Shown here piece by piece: positions 6,755 through 11,075 of a stretch of 11,075 nucleotides of DNA. The DNA is taken from assembly GCA_015068175.1 (NCBI GenBank), contig SVLA01000065.1, positions 1-11,075 on the forward strand, given 5' to 3'. Under the pieces are notes generated by a model, which was given only the letters and a program-made list of their open reading frames with translations, searched no databases and had not been told where the DNA came from. Every line of letters starts with the position of its first letter. The stretch's first letter is position 1. Source of the stretch: Oscillospiraceae bacterium (GTDB taxonomy: Bacteria > Bacillota_A > Clostridia > Oscillospirales > Oscillospiraceae). A program made the translations under genes and the position numbers.

Positions 6755-6873
6755 GATTTTTTGGAAAAGTATATGGCAGTTCAGGAAAATGCGTAAAACA
6801 ATGCGAAGGGGCAGTTCATGGGGAGGGATATGTGAAAAATCCGAAAACAATGGGAAGAATGCGAAAATAATAG

Positions 6874-6902
6874 TTGTCATTTTGGCTCGGATATATTAGA
6901 AT
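6874..6902 (+). promoter_or_regulatory. Promoter of the pyrH-frr-uppS-cdsA-dxr operon
   Basis: TTGTCA (6874-6879), a 17-base spacer and TAGAAT (6897-6902). It gives a leader of about 25 bases before the pyrH start and is divergent from the sigma operon promoter. Confidence 0.75.
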
Positions 6903-6933
6903 AGGATAGGATATAAAGAAGGAGGAGATCAAG

Positions 6934-7656
6934 TTGCCTGAAGTGATGTACAAAAGAGTCCTTTTGAAGGTCAGCGGCGAGGCCCTGGCCGGCGCCGAAG
7001 GTCACGGCCTGGATTTCAAGATCCTGCATGAGGTCTGCGCTTCCATTAAGGAATGTGTGGATCTGGGCGTGCAGGTGGGCCTGGTGATCGGCGGCGGTAA
7101 TTTCTGGCGGGGCGTGAAGAACGGCGCCGGCAAGCTCCAGCGCAGCCACGGCGATGCCATGGGTATGCTGGCCACGGTGATGAACGCCATTGCTGTGGCG
7201 GATGTGCTGGGACAGCACGGCCTGGATGCGCGGGTCCTGACCGCTGTGGAGATGAACAAGTTTGCGGAATATTTTACCCGGGATACGGCTGAGCGGTACT
7301 TAAATGAGGGAAAAGTGGTGCTGTTCGCGGCCGGTACCGGCAATCCCTATTTCTCCACCGACACCGGCGCGGTGCTGCGGGGCGTGGAGATCGAGGCGGA
7401 TGCCGTTTTGATGGCCAAGAATATCGACGCCATCTATTCCGATGACCCCCGGAAGAACCCCAACGCCGTGCGCTACTCCAAACTGACCTATGCCAAGGTG
7501 CTGGAGGACAATCTGAAGGCGACGGATATCACCGCCATGGCCCTGGCCATGGACAACAATATGACCATGGTCTGTTTCGGCCTGGACGAAGAAAACAGTA
7601 TTGTACGCGTGGTGCGCGGCGAAGAGATCGGCACCACCGTTAAAAACGAATTTTAA
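6934..7656 (+). CDS. pyrH: Uridylate kinase (UMP kinase)
   Basis: PyrH phosphorylates UMP to UDP with ATP, feeding all pyrimidine nucleotides and UDP-linked envelope precursors. It is a cytosolic hexamer of the amino acid kinase family. The 240 residues include KVSGEALAG (12-20), the nucleotide-binding VIGGGNFWRG (51-60), D74 in HGDAMGMLATVMNA, FAAGTGNPYFSTDTGA (131-146), which binds UMP and phosphate, and AKNIDAIYSDDPRKNP (161-176). The start is TTG 6934, preferred over ATG 6946 because GAAGGAGGAG (6919-6928) is well placed, with 8 bases between GGAGG (6921-6925) and the TTG. The protein then begins PEVMYKRVLLK, as in close relatives. It is first in the operon, with frr 17 bases downstream. 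The commonly neighbouring rpsB and tsf genes are not here. Confidence 0.96.
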   Translation: MPEVMYKRVLLKVSGEALAGAEGHGLDFKILHEVCASIKECVDLGVQVGLVIGGGNFWRGVKNGAGKLQRSHGDAMGMLATVMNAIAVADVLGQHGLDARVLTAVEMNKFAEYFTRDTAERYLNEGKVVLFAAGTGNPYFSTDTGAVLRGVEIEADAVLMAKNIDAIYSDDPRKNPNAVRYSKLTYAKVLEDNLKATDITAMALAMDNNMTMVCFGLDEENSIVRVVRGEEIGTTVKNEF

Positions 7657-7673
7657 TTGAGGAGGACAATACA

Positions 7674-8228
7674 ATGCCCGTAGATTTTAAGGATTTTGCA
7701 AGAAGAATGGACAAGGCTCTGGATCACCTGAATGAGGAGTTCGGCGCCGTTCGCGCCGGTCGCGCCAACCCCAAGGTTCTGGACCGCATCACCGTGGAAT
7801 ACTATGGCAGTGAAACGCCCCTGAACGGCGTGGCTACCATTTCTTCCCCCGATGCCCGCACCCTGGTGATCTCCCCCTGGGACAGCAAGCTGCTGAAGGA
7901 CATCCAGAAGGCCATTCAGGTCAGCGACCTGGGCATCAATCCCCAGAACGACGGCCGGGTCATCCGCCTGGTGTTCCCCCAGCTCACTGAGGATCGCCGT
8001 AAGGAACTGGTCAAGCAGGTGAAAAAGTACGCCGAAGAGGCCAAGGTGGCCATGCGCAACATCCGCCGGGACGGCATGGACTATATCAAAAAGCTGAAGA
8101 AGAATTCCGAGATCACGGAAGATGATCAGAAGAAGGCGGAAAAGGATCTGCAGGATCTGCTGGACAAGTATATCAAGAAGGTGGACGAAGCCACCGCCGC
8201 CAAGGAAAAGGAACTGATGGCGATCTAA
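7674..8228 (+). CDS. frr: Ribosome recycling factor
   Basis: RRF works with EF-G to split the post-termination ribosome into subunits. The 184-residue product has the family's usual length (about 185). The N-terminal helix contains VRAGRANPKVLDRITVEYYG (27-46), the beta domain TPLNGVATISSPDARTLVISPWD follows (48-70), and the long C-terminal helices carry RNIRRDGMDYIKKL with the conserved arginines R131/R132. GAGGAGGAC lies upstream with 8 bases between GGAGG and the ATG. It follows pyrH with a 17-base gap, the classic pyrH-frr pairing, and is separated from uppS by a 123-base gap filled with a palindromic element. Confidence 0.97.
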   Translation: MPVDFKDFARRMDKALDHLNEEFGAVRAGRANPKVLDRITVEYYGSETPLNGVATISSPDARTLVISPWDSKLLKDIQKAIQVSDLGINPQNDGRVIRLVFPQLTEDRRKELVKQVKKYAEEAKVAMRNIRRDGMDYIKKLKKNSEITEDDQKKAEKDLQDLLDKYIKKVDEATAAKEKELMAI

Positions 8229-8233
8229 CATAC

Positions 8234-8328
8234 TTTTTGTCATTGCAAGGAACGAACCGACGTGGCAATCCCCTTACCGGGGATTGCCACACCAGTATGC
8301 CTGTCGGTTTGCAATGGCATTCTTTTTT
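8234..8328. repeat. Large imperfect palindromic element between frr and uppS
   Basis: The centre is a perfect 12-bp inverted repeat GTGGCAATCCCC (8262-8273) / GGGGATTGCCAC (8279-8290) around a 5-base loop. Outside it, AACCGAC (8255-8261) pairs with GTCGGTT (8303-8309), and CATTGCA (8241-8247) pairs with TGCAATG (8310-8316). The left side has 7 unpaired bases and the right has 12. A run of six Ts (8323-8328) follows. The left arm resembles a dispersed intergenic repeat I recall from many bacterial genomes, of the form GTCATTGCGAGGAGCGAAGCGA followed by a GTGGCAATC-type end; this match is from memory and was not searched. In RNA it would form a long hairpin that could attenuate transcription, mark a processing site or stabilise the pyrH-frr part. 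It could also be a MITE-like remnant. Confidence 0.7.
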
Positions 8329-8351
8329 GAAATTTGAAAGAGGTGCGGAAT

Positions 8352-9059
8352 ATGGCACTGTTACCTGTGCCCCGGCATATTGCCATCATCATGGACGGCA
8401 ACGGCCGATGGGCGAAAATGCGGGGGCTGCCCCGAAATGCGGGCCATAAGGCCGGCGCGGAATCCTTCAGAAACATCGCCAACTATTGCCGCAGTATCGG
8501 TGTGCAGTATTTGACGGTGTATGCTTTCTCCACAGAAAACTGGAAACGGTCCGAGGAGGAAGTGGGAGGTATCATGGCTCTGATGAAGGTGTATCTGCAG
8601 GAGGCGCTGCGGGATATGCAGAAGAACCGTGTGCGGATCAAGACCTTCGGTGACCTGAGCCGTCTGTCGCCGGAATTGCGGCAGCTTTGCCTGAGGGCGG
8701 AGGAAGAATCCCGGGGATTTGAGGATGTGCAGGTGAATTTCTGCCTGAATTACGGCGGACGGGATGAGATCGTCCGGGCGGCCCGGGCCTTTGCGTCCGA
8801 CGTGTTGGCGGGGAAGTGCAGTCCTGAAAGTTTGACGGAAGCGGTGTTTGACCGCTATCTGGATTCTGCCGGCGTGCCGGATCCGGAATTGGTGATCCGT
8901 CCCTCCGGGGAAATGCGGACCAGCAATTTTCTGCCCTGGCAGACGGTGTATTCCGAATTTGTATTTATGAATGTCTTGTGGCCGGATTTTGGACCGAAGG
9001 ATCTGGATGCGGCTATTGAAGAATATCATCGGCGGAATCGCCGGTTTGGAGGCGCGTAA
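8352..9059 (+). CDS. uppS: Undecaprenyl diphosphate synthase (cis-prenyltransferase)
   Basis: UppS adds isopentenyl units in cis to farnesyl diphosphate, giving the C55 lipid that carries peptidoglycan and wall polymer subunits. The 235-residue product shows the family motifs in order: HIAIIMDGNGRWAK with the diphosphate-binding D15, HKAG (32-35), YAFSTENWKR (57-66), NYGGRDEI, and near the end DPELVIRPSGEMRTSNFLPWQ, then YSEF. ATG 8352 is chosen for GAGGTG (8340-8345) 6 bases upstream and for the direct fit of the N-terminus to the family; upstream TTG 8334 and GTG 8343 in the same frame are less likely. The cdsA binding site lies inside its last codons and the gap to cdsA is two bases. Confidence 0.96.
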   Translation: MALLPVPRHIAIIMDGNGRWAKMRGLPRNAGHKAGAESFRNIANYCRSIGVQYLTVYAFSTENWKRSEEEVGGIMALMKVYLQEALRDMQKNRVRIKTFGDLSRLSPELRQLCLRAEEESRGFEDVQVNFCLNYGGRDEIVRAARAFASDVLAGKCSPESLTEAVFDRYLDSAGVPDPELVIRPSGEMRTSNFLPWQTVYSEFVFMNVLWPDFGPKDLDAAIEEYHRRNRRFGGA

Positions 9060-9061
9060 GG

Positions 9062-9880
9062 ATGAAAACCAGAATTATTGCGGCGGTGATCCTGCTGCCG
9101 CTGCTGCTGATCGTTGTGCTGGCATTGCCGAAGGTCTGCACCGCTGTGCTGTTTGGCCTGGCGGCTTCCCTAGGGGCTTATGAATTGCTCAGCGGCACCG
9201 GCTTTGTGAAGCACCCCCGGCTGGTGGTGTATGCCATGGTCATGGCTTTGCTGGTGGCTCTTTGGAGCTATTTTGGTATGGATTATGCCTGGGGTCTGCT
9301 GGGCGTTCTGGCCTATACGGCGGTGCTTTTTGCGGAAATGATGGCCAGCGACCTGAAGCTGCGCTTTGATAAGACCGTGGTGTGCCTGGTGGCCGGCTTG
9401 CTGGTGCCGTTCCTGCTCAGCAGTCTGGTGCGGATCCATGCCGTGGCACAGGTGGGTCGGTTTTATATCATGATCCCCTTTGTCATGGCCTTCCTTTCCG
9501 ACACGGGCGCTTATTTTGCCGGCCGCGCTTTCGGTAAGCACAAGCTGGCGCCCCTGATCAGCCCCAAGAAGACGGTGGAGGGCGTGATCGGCGGCGTGCT
9601 GGGTGCCATTGTGGGTATGCTGATCTACGGGCTGGTCCTGCAGTTGGCCTTCGGTTTCAAGGTGAATTATCTCCACGCGGTGATCTACGGCCTGGCCGGT
9701 TCCCTGGCGGCGGTATTTGGTGATCTGTGCTTCTCCGTCATCAAGCGGCAGACCGGCATCAAGGACTACGGCAACCTGATCCCCGGCCATGGCGGCATTC
9801 TGGACCGGTTTGATTCCATGGTCATCGTTGCGCCTTTGGCGGAGCTGCTGCTGATCATCCTTCCTCTGGCGGTGCGATGA
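9062..9880 (+). CDS. cdsA: Phosphatidate cytidylyltransferase (CDP-diacylglycerol synthase)
   Basis: An integral membrane enzyme that turns phosphatidic acid and CTP into CDP-diacylglycerol, the precursor of phosphatidylglycerol and other phospholipids. The 272 residues contain about eight hydrophobic segments, starting at residues 5-23. Conserved blocks are SDTGAYFAGRAFGKHKL (146-162), SPKKTVEG (167-174) and the family signature at 225-252, which runs from SVIKRQTGIKDYGN through PGHGGILDRFD. ATG 9062 has GGAGG (9048-9052), located in the end of uppS, 9 bases upstream. The dxr start lies one base past its stop, so translation is probably coupled. Confidence 0.96.
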   Translation: MKTRIIAAVILLPLLLIVVLALPKVCTAVLFGLAASLGAYELLSGTGFVKHPRLVVYAMVMALLVALWSYFGMDYAWGLLGVLAYTAVLFAEMMASDLKLRFDKTVVCLVAGLLVPFLLSSLVRIHAVAQVGRFYIMIPFVMAFLSDTGAYFAGRAFGKHKLAPLISPKKTVEGVIGGVLGAIVGMLIYGLVLQLAFGFKVNYLHAVIYGLAGSLAAVFGDLCFSVIKRQTGIKDYGNLIPGHGGILDRFDSMVIVAPLAELLLIILPLAVR

Positions 9881-9881
9881 T

Positions 9882-11039
9882 ATGATGAATTGTATTTCTG
9901 TCCTGGGCTCCACCGGATCTATCGGCCGGCAGACTCTGGACATCGTCAGCCGCCTGCCCGTGAAGGTGGCGGCGCTGACCGCCGGCACCGGCGTGGACCG
10001 GATGGCGGAGCAATGCCGTCAATTCCGGCCGGAACTGGCGGTCATGGCCACAGAAGAAGGGGCCGTGGCATTGCGGGAGAAGATCGCGGATCTGCCGGTG
10101 CGGATCGCATGGGGCGAAGCGGGTCTTATTGAAGCGGCCACGCTGGAGAAGGTGGATTGCGTCATTACGGCAGTGGTGGGCATGCTGGGTCTGAAGCCGA
10201 CCCTGGCGGCCATTGGCGCCGGAAAGCGGATCGGTCTGGCCAACAAGGAGACCCTGGTCTGCGCAGGTGAGCTGGTGATGGCTGAGGCGGCAAAGCATGG
10301 GGCGGAGATCATTCCGGTGGATTCGGAACATTCCGCCATTTTCCAATGCCTTATGGGCGTGGGACAGAAGCGGGAAGTGAAGCGGATCATTCTGACCTGC
10401 TCCGGCGGTCCGTTTTACGGTATGGGCAGGGATGAACTGTCCGCTGTTACCAAGGCCGATGCCCTGAAGCATCCCAACTGGAAGATGGGGCCGAAGATCA
10501 CCGTTGATTGCGCCACGTTGATGAACAAGGGCCTGGAAGTGATTGAGGCCATGCGGCTGTACGGCTTGTCTTTGGAGCAGGTGGATGTGCTGATCCATCG
10601 GCAGAGCATCGTCCATTCCATGGTGGAGACCGTGGATGGGGCGGTGATGGCGCAGTTGGGCGCGCCGGATATGCGGCTGCCCATTCAGTTGGCTCTGACT
10701 TATCCGGATCGGCTGGAATGCCCCGTGGACCGGCTGGATCTGACCGCTTGCGGTTCGCTGACATTTGCACATCCGGACATGGAAGCCTTTCCTTGTCTGG
10801 CCCTGGCGCGGGAATGCGCCAAGCTGGGGGGCACGGCCTGCCCGGCGATGAACGGCGCCAATGAGGCGGCGGTTGCCCTCTATCTGGAGGACAAAATCGG
10901 ATTTTATGACATCTATGCGTTGGTCCGTGGGGCGGTGGAAGCCGTACCATTCATCCGGGAACCCGATCTGGAACAGATCCTGGAGGCGGACCGGTTGGCC
11001 CGCAAATATGTTGCGGACCGCCATGAAAGGAAATTATGA
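9882..11039 (+). CDS. dxr: 1-deoxy-D-xylulose 5-phosphate reductoisomerase
   Basis: DXR converts DXP to 2-C-methyl-D-erythritol 4-phosphate with NADPH, the committed step of the MEP isoprenoid pathway and the target of fosmidomycin. It feeds UppS, two genes upstream. The 385-residue product has NADPH-binding VLGSTGSIGRQTLDIV (7-22), NKET (121-124), the metal site PVDSEHSA with D147 and E149, the substrate loop LTCSGGPF (171-178), HPNWKMGPKITVD (197-209), MNKGLEVIEA with metal ligand E219, and MNGANEAA late in the protein. Two tandem ATGs (9882 and 9885) are possible starts. Neither has a good GGAGG-type site, only a GGCGG stretch (9869-9873 region), so start by coupling to the cdsA stop one base away is likely. 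Its stop overlaps the next start as ATGA. Confidence 0.97.
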   Translation: MMNCISVLGSTGSIGRQTLDIVSRLPVKVAALTAGTGVDRMAEQCRQFRPELAVMATEEGAVALREKIADLPVRIAWGEAGLIEAATLEKVDCVITAVVGMLGLKPTLAAIGAGKRIGLANKETLVCAGELVMAEAAKHGAEIIPVDSEHSAIFQCLMGVGQKREVKRIILTCSGGPFYGMGRDELSAVTKADALKHPNWKMGPKITVDCATLMNKGLEVIEAMRLYGLSLEQVDVLIHRQSIVHSMVETVDGAVMAQLGAPDMRLPIQLALTYPDRLECPVDRLDLTACGSLTFAHPDMEAFPCLALARECAKLGGTACPAMNGANEAAVALYLEDKIGFYDIYALVRGAVEAVPFIREPDLEQILEADRLARKYVADRHERKL

Positions 11040-11075
11040 ACAGTTTTGTATCGATTATTTTTGCGGTTTTGATTT
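11036..11075 (+). CDS. Start of a membrane protein, probably site-2 protease RseP (partial)
   Basis: Only 13 codons are visible: MNSFVSIIFAVLI, a hydrophobic start that suits the first membrane helix of RseP-type zinc metalloproteases. The HExxH motif that would prove it lies beyond the right edge. The ATG overlaps the dxr stop (ATGA), with AAAGGAAA upstream. The order uppS-cdsA-dxr-rseP is common in bacteria, so the call rests mainly on position. Confidence 0.6.
   Translation, partial: MNSFVSIIFAVLI

Noticed and set aside
6746..6790. ECF-type autoregulatory promoter ahead of the sigma gene
   Set aside because: A GAAC string is present (around 6778-6783), but I could not find a convincing matching -10 at ECF spacing. 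The TGC-TATAAT element explains transcription better.
8234..8328. CRISPR-like repeat
   Set aside because: There is one palindrome only, with no regular spacer-repeat series.
8237..8449. Short open frame spanning the palindrome and the uppS start
   Set aside because: It overlaps the palindrome and the uppS binding site, has no binding site of its own and has no recognisable content.
9170..11024. Two long minus-strand open frames opposite cdsA and dxr
   Set aside because: Both lie antisense to genes with complete active-site motifs and lack plausible starts or domains.

Overview
The window looks like chromosomal DNA from a Gram-positive Clostridia-type bacterium, plausibly a gut Oscillospirales relative. 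That placement is an inference. It rests on strong GGAGG-type ribosome binding sites, near-consensus housekeeping promoters with 17-base spacers, short intergenic gaps, the gene order pyrH-frr-uppS-cdsA-dxr-(rseP), and a high G+C content in most genes. Nearly every base is assigned to a gene or an identifiable signal, and most of the window is core housekeeping.

Layout. (1) 1-171, minus strand: a strong promoter drives a tRNA-Arg(CCU)-like unit that loses its cloverleaf after the anticodon loop, then a second tRNA-Arg(CCU) cut by the window edge. (2) 200-1398, plus: prfB (release factor 2) with its own promoter, divergent from the tRNA promoter. (3) 1420-1770, plus: secG (protein export) as a single-gene unit with promoter and terminator. 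(4) 1772-3307, plus: pepD-like M20 dipeptidase, ending at a hairpin shared with convergent glnS. (5) 3315-5063, minus: glnS (glutaminyl-tRNA synthetase) with promoter. (6) 5076-6754, minus: a two-gene ECF sigma factor / single-pass membrane protein operon, with ATGA overlap, its own terminator and an extended -10 promoter. (7) 6874 to the right edge, plus: pyrH, frr, a large palindromic element, uppS, cdsA, dxr and the first 13 codons of a probable rseP.

The genes work together as follows. prfB, frr, glnS and the tRNAs serve translation. secG and the probable rseP serve the membrane. pyrH supplies UDP for nucleotide and envelope precursors, dxr commits carbon to isoprenoids, uppS makes the C55 lipid carrier, and cdsA makes CDP-diacylglycerol. 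The right-hand operon therefore couples ribosome recycling with envelope lipid synthesis.

The least ordinary parts are four. They are the broken tRNA-Arg upstream of a second tRNA of the same anticodon; the sigma/membrane-protein pair, whose predicted extracytoplasmic part is far more A+T-rich than its cytoplasmic and membrane part; the palindromic element between frr and uppS; and an RF2 gene without the usual programmed frameshift. I found no CRISPR array, transposase, integrase or obvious defence system.
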